Origin: Actinomycetota bacterium
GTDB taxonomy: Bacteria > Actinomycetota > Acidimicrobiia > Acidimicrobiales > Ilumatobacteraceae
DNA length: 61,401 nucleotides
Assembly (NCBI GenBank): GCA_963169665.1
Contig: CAUJET010000174.1
Span: 1-61,401, forward strand
Direction: 5' to 3'
Positions 16,302 through 24,470 of the stretch are shown here, piece after piece. The notes beneath the pieces were generated by a model. The model was given only the letters and a program-made list of their open reading frames with translations. It was not told where the DNA came from and made no database searches. The number at the start of each line of letters is the position of its first letter. Within the stretch, counting starts at the first letter, position 1. A program made the translations under genes and the position numbers.

Positions 16302-17570
16302 CTACCAGTCGCTGTCGTCGAGCGCCGGTCCCCACGTCTTGCCGACCGTGGCGAACGTCGGCAGCGAGCGAGCGGGGTGCCAGGAGCCGCTGCGCACACA
16401 GCCGATCGGCTCGATCGCCGTCTCGGCGACGGCGACCTCGTGCCCGTCGCTCACGGGGAACGGGCCGTCGGTGCGCAGGCGACTCACCGAGACCTCGCCG
16501 GCCCTGCCCACCTCGAGCGAGCCGTACTCGTCGAGCTTGCCGATCGCCCGCGCTGCGTTGCTCGTGGCCATCGCGATCACGTCGACGACGTCGAGGCCGA
16601 GCGCGAACATCTTCGTCATGTTCTCCGCGAAGGAGAACACCGGGCCGCCGATGTTGAACACGTTGAGATCGGTCGAGATCGTGTCGGGCAGGTAGCCCTG
16701 GTCGATCAGCCGACGTGCCTCTCGGAAGCGGAAGTCGGTGCCCGAGTGGCCGATGTCGAGCACGACACCACGGTCGACGGCGTCGCGGAACTCGGGGATC
16801 GCCTTGCCGGTGCTGTCGAGCATCCCCCCGGCACCGCGGAAGGCGTGGGTGATGATGTCGCCGCCGCGCAGCGTGCGCAGCAGGGCCTGCGGTGTGATCA
16901 CCGGCGTGTGCGGGAAACGACCGAGATGCACCATCACCGGCTTCGAGCCGGCGGCCGTCTGTGCGGTCTCGAGGAACGGCGAGCGCTCCGGATCACCGAC
17001 GTGGCAGGCCCTCGCCTTCAGGCCGATCACGACATCGGCGTTGCGGTCCATCGATGCGGCGAGCAGGTCGAGGTCGAGGTTCTTCAGGTCGTTGGCGATC
17101 TCCAGCTTGTGGCAGATGAAGTCCTTCGTCGCGAGGTACAGCTGGTTGGGGTCCATGAAGGCGAGCACCTTCGTGGCCGTGTGAGGATGGTCGATCACCG
17201 CCGCGCGGGCGAGGTCGAACGTGGCGACGCCCGACGTGCCACCGTCCACCACCACCGGCACGCCCATCTGCACGCCCACCTCGTCGGCGCCGACGCAGAA
17301 GTCGCCGAGCCCTTTCATCACGTGCACGTGGATGTCGATGAAGCCGGGTGTGATCAGCAGACCGGTGCAGTCGACGATCTCGGCCGTGGGATGGGCGTCG
17401 GTCACCCGGTCGCCGACCGATCGGCCGACCGCGGCGATCCGCCCGTCGAGCACCACGACGTCGGCGATGCCGTCGAACTGTCGCATCGGATCGATCACCC
17501 GGCCGTTGCGAAGGACGACGGCGCGAGGCGCAGGTCCGGTCGATGGTTCCGTCGTGAGCGGTGACGTCAT
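16302..17570 (-). CDS. Amidohydrolase/deacetylase-family metallohydrolase (dihydroorotase-like)
   Basis: 422 residues from the ATG at 17570; an in-frame GTG/ATG further upstream at 17609 would add 13 residues lacking homology signs. HxH metal ligands lie at 81-83 (GFIDIHVHV). A candidate bridging carboxylated Lys is in VIGLKARACHVG, with later His in MVHLGRFPHTP and ITHAFRG, and the catalytic Asp in TDLNVF. This arrangement matches the EF_0837/Atu3266 group of amidohydrolases, some of which cleave acetylated hydroxyacids or related amides. It is the first gene of a 16302 to 13831 operon with the Rieske oxygenase and guanine deaminase. Confidence 0.9.
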   Translation of the reverse strand: MTSPLTTEPSTGPAPRAVVLRNGRVIDPMRQFDGIADVVVLDGRIAAVGRSVGDRVTDAHPTAEIVDCTGLLITPGFIDIHVHVMKGLGDFCVGADEVGVQMGVPVVVDGGTSGVATFDLARAAVIDHPHTATKVLAFMDPNQLYLATKDFICHKLEIANDLKNLDLDLLAASMDRNADVVIGLKARACHVGDPERSPFLETAQTAAGSKPVMVHLGRFPHTPVITPQALLRTLRGGDIITHAFRGAGGMLDSTGKAIPEFRDAVDRGVVLDIGHSGTDFRFREARRLIDQGYLPDTISTDLNVFNIGGPVFSFAENMTKMFALGLDVVDVIAMATSNAARAIGKLDEYGSLEVGRAGEVSVSRLRTDGPFPVSDGHEVAVAETAIEPIGCVRSGSWHPARSLPTFATVGKTWGPALDDSDW

Positions 17571-17722
17571 GGCCCGATGATGGCGATCGGCGCCGCTCAC
17601 CTCAATCACCGCATGATCCCTTCATGTGGCGTTCACAGCGACGTGATCGATGAACGATCTGGCACGAGAAATCTCGGGTGGGACGGTAACGAAACGCGAT
17701 CCGGGGCTCCCTGTACACCACG

Positions 17723-18208
17723 ATGGAGGTCGTGGGACAGCTGCGCGTCGAGGTCGTGTACCGGCGCGACCACGCGCGCCTGTGGCGGTCGTTGCTGGCG
17801 TTCACCGGCGATCCCGACCTGGCCAGCGACGCCGAGGCCGAGGCGTTCGCCCAGGTGCTACGGCGTGGCGAGGCCGTGCAGGACGTCGCTGCGTGGGTGT
17901 GGCGATCGGCGTTCCGCATCGCCATCGGCCTCCTCGGCGCCTCCCGCTCCCACGACGAGTTCGTCCGACGACTGACGGAGGACTCGCGCATCGAACCGTC
18001 GCACGCCGAGTTCCTCGCCCTGCTCGGCTCGCTCAGCCAGCAGCAGCGGGCGTGCGTGGTGCTGCGCTACACGGGCGGGTTCACCAGCGAGGAGATCGCC
18101 GAGTTGATCGGGTCGTCGGCCGGCACGGTGCGCGTGCAACTGCACCGTGCCCACGCGACGCTCCGCGCCGAGCTCGACCCGAACGAGATCGAACGGCGGC
18201 TCGGATGA
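17723..18208 (+). CDS. ECF-family RNA polymerase sigma factor
   Basis: 161 residues. Region 2 spans about 5-75 (YRRDHARLWRSLLAFTGDPDLASDAEAEAFAQVL) and region 4 spans about 100-155 with the helix-turn-helix FTSEEIAELIGSSAGTVRVQ. The protein lacks regions 1 and 3 as ECF factors do. ATG start at 17723. Its stop overlaps the start of the next gene (ATGA at 18205-18208), which encodes a membrane protein with anti-sigma features. The 152-bp divergent region upstream could contain an autoregulated promoter, but I did not find a convincing ECF -35/-10 pair. Confidence 0.9.
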   Translation: MEVVGQLRVEVVYRRDHARLWRSLLAFTGDPDLASDAEAEAFAQVLRRGEAVQDVAAWVWRSAFRIAIGLLGASRSHDEFVRRLTEDSRIEPSHAEFLALLGSLSQQQRACVVLRYTGGFTSEEIAELIGSSAGTVRVQLHRAHATLRAELDPNEIERRLG

Positions 18209-19422
18209 CCGATCAGCGACGAGAGACCGAACCCGAACTCGTCCCGGAGCTGGAGGCACGCTTCGACGAGCTCACGGCCGTCGAGGTGCCCGACGTGTGG
18301 GCAGCGGCGAACGCCCGGGCACGCGAGACCGACCCGGACCGGGAAGCACCCGTGGCCGTGGCCCTCGCACCGGTGCGGGAGCGTCGGGTTCGTCGCTCCT
18401 CGCCGTGGCTCACGAGCGTCGCCGCCGTGATCGCGGCGATCGGCGTGATCGCGCTCATCGCCGTCGTGCGCAAACCGATCGAGGAGCCACCCGCAGCGGC
18501 CACCACGACCACCGTGCCCGCGCTCGCGATCAGCACCCTCGTCGCGCCCACCGTCGACGGCGTGACGACCATCGAGCTCGAGCTCGGCTACGACGCCATC
18601 GGCGAGGATGCGCTGCCCAACGCCGTCTACGTGCTGCGCGAGGGCGCTGCCTTCCCCGAGGCCATCGCGTTCACCGGATGCCTCGCCGTCGACGACGTGC
18701 AGCTGAAGCTGATCCAGCCGGCCTACGTGGTCGACGCAGCGGTGGGCGACGCCACGCTGTGCGGCCTCGGCAGCATCCTGCTGCGGCCGGGCGACGTGTC
18801 GACGCTCACCATCACCGCAGGTGGCCTGCCCACCGGCTCGTACCGGGTGGCACTCGCCGGATGGGGGTCCGAGCCGTTCGACGTGATCGCCTCCGTCCCC
18901 GCCGTCACGTCGGATTCGTCGGCCGGGTCGGTCCCGTCGGCCGGGGAGACCACCACGACCGAGGCGGCGGCGCTCTCGTTCACCGAGCTGTCGCTGCAGG
19001 AGCTCCCCGACGGGTACACGTTCGAGTCGGCGGTGCGCGACAGCGATCTCGACCCGCAGGTGGGCATGGCGCGATTCGTCGGACCCGAGGGGCAGCCGGC
19101 GCTCGTGCTGCTGTCGCGAGCGATCCCCGACTTCTTCCGGACCCCGATCGACCTCGGTCGCGAGACCTGGCCGGTGAACGGACGCACGGTGGTGGTCGAC
19201 GGCGAGGGCGACGGCTCGTGCCTGCCCGACGTGTGCTCGGTGGGCGTGCAGTGGGACGACTCGACCGCCGTCTCGGTGATGTGGATGGGCGATCCGGCGG
19301 CAGGGATCGAGCTCGGCCCGGAGCACACCCTGGAGTCGTTGGTCGTGATCGCGGGAACGCTGATGGAGGTCCCCGACTCCTTCTACCGCGACGGCTCGAT
19401 CGCGCCGGCCGACGGCGCCTGA
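18205..19422 (+). CDS. Probable anti-sigma factor with large extracytoplasmic domain
   Basis: 405 residues. A cytoplasmic N-terminus of about 65 residues (ELEARFDELTAVEVPDVW) is followed by Arg-rich residues and one transmembrane helix at about 68-90 (PWLTSVAAVIAAIGVIALIAV). Then a long extracytoplasmic region begins with a Thr/Pro linker (AATTTTVPALAIS). The outer region holds two segments separated by a Ser/Gly/Thr linker near residue 235-255. There is no ZAS HxxxCxxC zinc motif. Translational coupling to the ECF gene is the main argument for the anti-sigma role; the outer domain would then be the sensor. The family of the sensor region was not recognised. Confidence 0.7.
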   Translation: MTDQRRETEPELVPELEARFDELTAVEVPDVWAAANARARETDPDREAPVAVALAPVRERRVRRSSPWLTSVAAVIAAIGVIALIAVVRKPIEEPPAAATTTTVPALAISTLVAPTVDGVTTIELELGYDAIGEDALPNAVYVLREGAAFPEAIAFTGCLAVDDVQLKLIQPAYVVDAAVGDATLCGLGSILLRPGDVSTLTITAGGLPTGSYRVALAGWGSEPFDVIASVPAVTSDSSAGSVPSAGETTTTEAAALSFTELSLQELPDGYTFESAVRDSDLDPQVGMARFVGPEGQPALVLLSRAIPDFFRTPIDLGRETWPVNGRTVVVDGEGDGSCLPDVCSVGVQWDDSTAVSVMWMGDPAAGIELGPEHTLESLVVIAGTLMEVPDSFYRDGSIAPADGA

Positions 19423-19487
19423 GCCTGCCGCCGACCGGTTCCGCAGGCCGGGTTGACAGATCGGGCCCGGCACGAACGATCGGCTGC

Positions 19488-20102
19488 ATGAGCTGGCTGG
19501 GACCGAGGTCCGGTGGTGTGGGGGTGCTCGAGGCGCCCGTGTCGGTGACGAACCACCGAGAAGGCCGTCGCGAGGGACATCGAGATCGTCGACGCGATAC
19601 CGGCCTCGACGTCGGCGCGGACGCCGGCTCTCGCGAGGTCAAGGCTGGACGGTCGTGGCTGCCCGCGTTCCGGCAACGCAAGGCGGACCCGGCACCGATC
19701 GCCGTGCCGGCCGGACCAGCGTTCGCCGAGATCGCGACCGAGGCGGTCGCCTCGTTCCGCAGCCAGGCGATCGGGATGCGTTGTGGCAGTGGTCGCGATG
19801 CCGCGGCCCGGGTGCGCGTGGTGTGCAGTTCTGCCGCACACATCACCGACGCGTCGCAGCTCGAGGTGTGGGTGCTGCTCGGCGACGTCGCCGAGGAGCG
19901 GATCCCACCCCGATGGGATCCCACCGAGGTGATCGCCGACGTGCAGCTCACCGACTGGGTGCTCCAGCTGCGCGCTGCGGCGCTCGGTCATCTGATGGCG
20001 CTCGACTGGCCCGACATCGATCGGGTGGTCGTGCGCATCGACGCCGCCGACCGCGTCGAGCGTCGCGGCGGCTGGGACTACGTCGTCTCCCACGCCGCCT
20101 GA
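19488..20102 (+). CDS. Hypothetical protein
   Basis: 204 residues from the ATG at 19488. The first 60 residues are Arg/Gly rich and low in order, while residues 70-204 look like a folded alpha/beta domain (AFAEIATEAVASFRSQ, LEVWVLLGDVAEE, WVLQLRAAALGHLMALDW, a Cys-containing strand VRVVCSSAAH). No family was recognised. A TTGACA hexamer lies at 19453-19458, too close to the ATG for a standard leader, so the true start may be downstream, for example near residue 60. The gene stands alone between the anti-sigma gene and the PNPOx-fold gene. Confidence 0.5.
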   Translation: MSWLGPRSGGVGVLEAPVSVTNHREGRREGHRDRRRDTGLDVGADAGSREVKAGRSWLPAFRQRKADPAPIAVPAGPAFAEIATEAVASFRSQAIGMRCGSGRDAAARVRVVCSSAAHITDASQLEVWVLLGDVAEERIPPRWDPTEVIADVQLTDWVLQLRAAALGHLMALDWPDIDRVVVRIDAADRVERRGGWDYVVSHAA

Positions 20103-20201
20103 TCGGGGCGTCCGACTGCGCCGTCGCGTACCTCGCCTCCTGAACATCGCCGCGTGGTCGCGCGGTAGCGTCGGAACGTTCCAGCGACCGGAGGTGCACC
20201 C

Positions 20202-20828
20202 ATGGCACTCGAGTACCACCAGGGCCAACGCGACCTGCAGGACCGGTTCGACACGCGCCGGCTCGCCGACAAGCTCGGCGACGTGGCGGCGGAGTCGTTC
20301 AGCGACGAGCTCGCCGCGTTCGTGGCGGCGCGGGACATGTTCTTCCTCGCGACCGCCGACGCCGACGGTGCGCCCGACTGCTCGTACAAGGGTGGCGATC
20401 CGGGGTTCGTACGCGTGATCGCCCCGGACACCCTCGCCTTCCCCGCGTACGACGGCAACGGGATGTTCCGCACGCTCGGCAACATCGCCGTCAACCCGAA
20501 CGTCGGGCTGCTCTTCGTCGACCTCGAGGGCGGCAGCCGGCTGCGGGTGAACGGCGTGGCCGAGATCCACCACGACGACGAACTCACTGCGTCGTTCCCC
20601 GGCGCGGTGTGCTCGGTGTCGGTGCAGGCGTCGGCGATCTTCGTGAACTGCCGACGCTACGTGCACGAGTACCGGAAGGTCACGGCCTCGCCGTTCGTCC
20701 CCACCGACGACGGCGACGCCCCGGTCCCCGACTGGAAGCGCAACCCGTGGTTCGACGGCACGCTCGCCGCCGGCGACCCGGCCCACGACCCTGACCGGCC
20801 CACCGCGCCGTCGATCCCGTACTTCTGA
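20202..20828 (+). CDS. Pyridoxamine 5'-phosphate oxidase-fold flavoprotein
   Basis: 208 residues with a GGAGG Shine-Dalgarno before the ATG and a TAGCGT hexamer at 20165-20170. The split-barrel PNPOx fold is seen in MFFLATADADGAPDCSYKGG, the strand VIAPDTLAFPAYDGNGMFRTLGN, and NPNVGLLFVDLEGGSRLRVNG. The family binds FMN (or F420/heme) and includes poorly characterised reductases. The C-terminal tail carries RRYVHEYRK and WKRNPWFDGTL. No neighbour is on the same strand within 70 bp, so it appears monocistronic; it converges with the next gene. Confidence 0.88.
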   Translation: MALEYHQGQRDLQDRFDTRRLADKLGDVAAESFSDELAAFVAARDMFFLATADADGAPDCSYKGGDPGFVRVIAPDTLAFPAYDGNGMFRTLGNIAVNPNVGLLFVDLEGGSRLRVNGVAEIHHDDELTASFPGAVCSVSVQASAIFVNCRRYVHEYRKVTASPFVPTDDGDAPVPDWKRNPWFDGTLAAGDPAHDPDRPTAPSIPYF

Positions 20829-20855
20829 CGCGGGTTGCGGCGGCCCGGCCGCTGC

Positions 20856-21560
20856 TCAGCCGAGGGCGTCGTCGATGGCTGTCAACCAGTCGGCCCAGTA
20901 CGGCTTCCAGCGTTCGACGGCGGCCGTGTCGGGCAGCGCGTCGTGGGAGACGTTGATCACCGCCCGCCCGTCCGCTTTCGGCGTGAACGAGAACAGTGCC
21001 GAGCCGACGGGTTCACCGTCGACCGCGATGCCGACCCGGAGCGCCTTGCTGGTCGGCTTCGACCGCAGCGTCGTCTCGAGTCCGGGGAACAACACCGCTC
21101 GCTCGTCGGGATCGACGATCATCGACCGCAACGTCTCGATGTCGACCGCGCACGTGCGGCTCTTGCCGGCGCTGAACGTGCCGTCGGACATCTGGTTCAC
21201 GACGCGGCGGCCGGTGATGCGCTCGTAGCCCACGGTGACCCCCTGTCCCCACCAGCCCTCGATGCCGTACACCTCGGCGATGTGGGCGGCGATCGCGCCG
21301 TGGCCACGGTCGTTGCCCGGCCAGGCGTCGATCAGGTCGCACCACTCGTCCCAGTCGCGGCCGGTGGCTCGCTCGATCGCGAGGTCGTCGACCTCCGGTT
21401 CGGTCACGCGGACGCGACGCCTCGTCGCGTCGGTCTCGTGCCCTGGCCGTGTGGTGTCGCCGAGTCCGCCGAGCAGGACACGCCGGGCAGCGACGTAGCG
21501 CTCACCGGTCTGCGCCATGCGCTCGCGGACACGCTTCTTGAAGGATTCGTTCGTGGTCAT
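20856..21560 (-). CDS. DUF4287/SRPBCC-like protein
   Basis: 234 residues. The N-terminus (ESFKKRVRERMAQTGERYVAARRVL) is a short helical motif found in several actinobacterial small proteins. The middle TGRDWDEWCDLIDAWPGNDRGHG and AAHIAEVYGIEGWWGQGVTVGYE matches DUF4287, and the rest resembles an AHSA1/SRPBCC ligand-binding domain (TFSAGKSRTCAVDIETLRSM, AVINVSHDALPD). The biochemical role is not established. A GAGG Shine-Dalgarno sits within the palindrome GAGGTGACCTC just before the ATG at 21560. Confidence 0.8.
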   Translation of the reverse strand: MTTNESFKKRVRERMAQTGERYVAARRVLLGGLGDTTRPGHETDATRRRVRVTEPEVDDLAIERATGRDWDEWCDLIDAWPGNDRGHGAIAAHIAEVYGIEGWWGQGVTVGYERITGRRVVNQMSDGTFSAGKSRTCAVDIETLRSMIVDPDERAVLFPGLETTLRSKPTSKALRVGIAVDGEPVGSALFSFTPKADGRAVINVSHDALPDTAAVERWKPYWADWLTAIDDALG

Positions 21561-21759
21561 GTGAGGTCACCTCGTGTGTCGACACGCGATCCGTCGACGC
21601 CCCGCGCTCGTCGATGGCCGCGATGGACACATCGGTTCCGTCACGCCGAGCACTCGAGGTCCCCTTTGCTCTCCAGAGCTCGGCGGCGCGGGTGCCGAGG
21701 AGAGAGTCAGGCGAGGCATGTCGCCGGACGCGAACCTAGCAAAGACCGTCGCCGCTGCG

Positions 21760-24261
21760 TCACGAGCGCAGGCGGGCGCCCGTGGGGTCGTGGAACGGGC
21801 GGAGCGACAGCGTGGCCGGGACCCGTTGCCCCGCGCAGTCGACCTCGATGCCGTCGGATCCCACGGCATCGGCGACGACGATGCCGAGGCCGCACGCTGC
21901 GCCGACCGTGTGGCCGTACGCGCCCGAGGTCATCCGACCGACGATGCGACCGTCGACGAGGATCGACTCGCCGTGCAGCAGCAATGGTTCCGGGTCGTCG
22001 AGCCGCACGAACACCTGGCGGTGCGTGCGTTCCTTGGCCGGGTCGATCGCGTCACGGCCGACGAATCCGCCGGGCTTGTCGTGGGCGACGGTGAAACCGA
22101 GGCCCACGGTGTACGGGTCGTCGATCGGTCCGATGTCGTGGCCGAGGTGGCGGTAGCCCTTCTCCACGCGCAGCGAGTCGAGTGCGTGGTAGCCGGCCCG
22201 GCGCACGCCGAGATCGGCGCCCGCCGCCATCACGGTGTCGTACACGTCGACCGCGCCCTCCGTGGCGGGGTACAGCTCGTAGCCGAGCTCGCCGACGAAG
22301 CTGATGCGGATGCACAGCAGCGACGTGCGACCGACCTCGATCTGCTGTGCGGTCCCCCACGGGAAGGCCTCGTTCGACAGGTCGTCGGGGCTCACCCGCT
22401 GCAGCAGGGCGCGGCTGGCCGGGCCCATCACGGCGATCGTCGCCAGGCCCGACGTGGCGTCGAACACGGCGGCGGCCGTGCCGCGGGCAGCGTTGCGGAG
22501 CAGCGACATCGTGATGGTGTGCGACACGGTGGGCGTCACCACGAGGAAGCGATCGGCGGCGAGCCGGGTGACGGTGCCGTCGAGGTCGATACCGCCGCGA
22601 CGGTTGAGCACGAGCGTGTAGACGGCCCGACCGACCGCGACGTCGAGGTCCTGTGTGCACACGTGCTGCAGCACGCGCAGCGCGTCGGGTCCGGCCACCT
22701 CCACCTTCGTGAACGTCGAGAGATCGAACACGGCCACCGCCTCGCGTGCGGCGCGGTGCTCCGCGGCCGAGTGCTCGAACCAGTTCTGCCGTTGGTAGCT
22801 GTAGCGGTACTCGGGCACCTCGCCGGGCGGGGCGAACCAGTTGGCGCGCTCCCAGCCGTTGGCCTCACCGAAGCAGGCCCCGGCATCGGCCAGGCGGTCG
22901 TGCAACGGCGTGCGTCGCACACCGCGGGCCGTGCGCGGTTGGAGGAACGGCCAGTGCATCGCGTAGAGCCGACCGAGCCCTTCGGCGGTGCGCTCGTGCA
23001 GGTACTGGCGTGTCGCCTGTTGGGGCGTGAAGCGACGGACGTCGAGCGCGGCCGCGTCGATCGTTGGCGCGCCCTCGTGGATCCATTCGGCCAGCGCCCG
23101 GCCGGCGCCACCCGCGTAGATGATCCCCTGGCTGTTGAAGCCGGCGGCGACGAACAGGCCCGCGACCTCGGCGGTCTCACCGAGACAGAAGTTCGCATCC
23201 GGCGTGAAGCTCTCTGGTGCATTGAGGAAGCGGTCCCAGGTGACGCCGCGCAACACCGGCAGCCGTTCCTCGGCCAGTCGCCGCACCGGCGCGAAGTGGT
23301 CCCAGTCCGCGTCGAACTCGCCGAACGCGAAGTCGGGCGCGAGCGAGCGCGGGTCGAGCGGCTGCCCGTCGGGTTCGAACGCGCCGATCAGCAGTCGCCG
23401 GTTCAGCTGTCGTGCGTAGAAGTAGCCGTCGAGATCGCGCAGCACTGGCATCGAGTCGGCGGCGTCGGCGGACAGCTCGTCGAGATCGGCCGTCTGCACG
23501 TGCACGTGCGCGGCGGGCCACAGGGGCACGGCGGCGCCGGCGAGCGCGGCGAGGTCGCGCGTCCAGAGCCCGGCGGCCAACACCACGCGGTCGCACTCGA
23601 TCGTGTGCGGTTGACCCGTCGCGTCGGTGGTGGTCACCGACCGCACGCGTCCGCCGACGACGTCGAAGCCGGTGACGGTGCGGCCCTCGCGGAACCCCAC
23701 GCCACGGGCGTGCGCCGCGGTGGCCAACGCCTGAGCGGTGAGGCCCGGGTTCACGTGGCCGTCGTCTGGTTGGTGGAGCGCGCCGACGAGTCCGTCGGGC
23801 GACGCGAGCGGGCAGAGCTCGGCGACTCGCGACGGCGGCACGATCTCGGCGGGGATGCCGTGGTGACGGGCGACCATCGCCGAGTACCGCAGCTCGTCGA
23901 GGCGGCCGGACGTGCGGGCGAGCGTGAGCGAACCGGGCTGCTCGAGGTTCACGTCGACCCCGGTGACGGCCTGCAGTTCGCGGTAGAGGTCGATGCTGGC
24001 GCAGGCGAGATCGGTGAGCACGTGTGCGCCGCGGCCGCGGACGACGAGTCCGGCCGCATGCCAACTCGTGCCCGAGGCGATCGCGTGCCGTTCGACGACC
24101 AGCACCTGACGGCCGAGCCCGGCGAGGTGGTAGGCGATGCTCGCCCCGACGATGCCCGCGCCGATCACCACGATCTCGCAGCGATCGGGCAACGCTCCCG
24201 TGACCGCCTCGGGATCGAAGTGCGTCGCCGTGAGATCCGAGTCGAGCAACCGCTGCGCCAT
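21760..24261 (-). CDS. FAD oxidoreductase-GcvT fusion, dimethylglycine/sarcosine dehydrogenase-like
   Basis: 833 residues. The N-terminal DAO-type FAD domain contains the dinucleotide motif GAGIVG at 34-39 and SGTSWHAAGLV, the His/FAD-attachment-like region of DMGDH/SDH enzymes. The FAO_M segment lies around 390-440, and the C-terminal half (about 440-830) is a GcvT folate-binding fold (DLSTFTKVEVAGPDA, ISFVGELGYELYP, SLRVEKGYRHLGHDI). Such fusions oxidise N-methyl groups of glycine betaine derivatives, passing one-carbon units to tetrahydrofolate. A TAGATT box lies 6 nt before the ATG. It is monocistronic in this window. Confidence 0.93.
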   Translation of the reverse strand: MAQRLLDSDLTATHFDPEAVTGALPDRCEIVVIGAGIVGASIAYHLAGLGRQVLVVERHAIASGTSWHAAGLVVRGRGAHVLTDLACASIDLYRELQAVTGVDVNLEQPGSLTLARTSGRLDELRYSAMVARHHGIPAEIVPPSRVAELCPLASPDGLVGALHQPDDGHVNPGLTAQALATAAHARGVGFREGRTVTGFDVVGGRVRSVTTTDATGQPHTIECDRVVLAAGLWTRDLAALAGAAVPLWPAAHVHVQTADLDELSADAADSMPVLRDLDGYFYARQLNRRLLIGAFEPDGQPLDPRSLAPDFAFGEFDADWDHFAPVRRLAEERLPVLRGVTWDRFLNAPESFTPDANFCLGETAEVAGLFVAAGFNSQGIIYAGGAGRALAEWIHEGAPTIDAAALDVRRFTPQQATRQYLHERTAEGLGRLYAMHWPFLQPRTARGVRRTPLHDRLADAGACFGEANGWERANWFAPPGEVPEYRYSYQRQNWFEHSAAEHRAAREAVAVFDLSTFTKVEVAGPDALRVLQHVCTQDLDVAVGRAVYTLVLNRRGGIDLDGTVTRLAADRFLVVTPTVSHTITMSLLRNAARGTAAAVFDATSGLATIAVMGPASRALLQRVSPDDLSNEAFPWGTAQQIEVGRTSLLCIRISFVGELGYELYPATEGAVDVYDTVMAAGADLGVRRAGYHALDSLRVEKGYRHLGHDIGPIDDPYTVGLGFTVAHDKPGGFVGRDAIDPAKERTHRQVFVRLDDPEPLLLHGESILVDGRIVGRMTSGAYGHTVGAACGLGIVVADAVGSDGIEVDCAGQRVPATLSLRPFHDPTGARLRS

Positions 24262-24267
24262 CGCCGG

Positions 24268-24273
24268 AATCTA
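24268..24273 (-). promoter_or_regulatory. Candidate -10 hexamer TAGATT, 6 nt before the FAD/GcvT gene
   Basis: On the minus strand TAGATT precedes the ATG at 24261 by 6 nt, consistent with a leaderless start. Confidence 0.35.
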
Positions 24274-24333
24274 CCGTCACCCCTGCGAGCGCCCCGCCGC
24301 ATCCGGTGGGCACCGTTCGGCGGCGTGTCGGTC

Positions 24334-24470
24334 GTCAGGCGTCATCGTCGAGGTCGAGGTCGAAGTCGACGATCAACGGTCGACAGAACGTGCCAGGTCG
24401 ACAGAACGTGCCAGGTCGACAGGCGGTCCGGCGCGCGGTCAGGCGTCGTCGAGGTCGAGTTCGAGGTACC
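24334..24470. repeat. Duplicated 3' end of the HNH gene around 18-bp tandem repeats
   Basis: GGTCGACAGAACGTGCCA is repeated in tandem at 24378-24395 and 24396-24413, with a partial third copy from 24414. On either side lie near-identical stretches (from 24334 and from 24438) that both read, on the minus strand, as an acidic LDLDD-A-stop C-terminus. The outer copy is no longer attached to an HNH gene. Confidence 0.7.
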
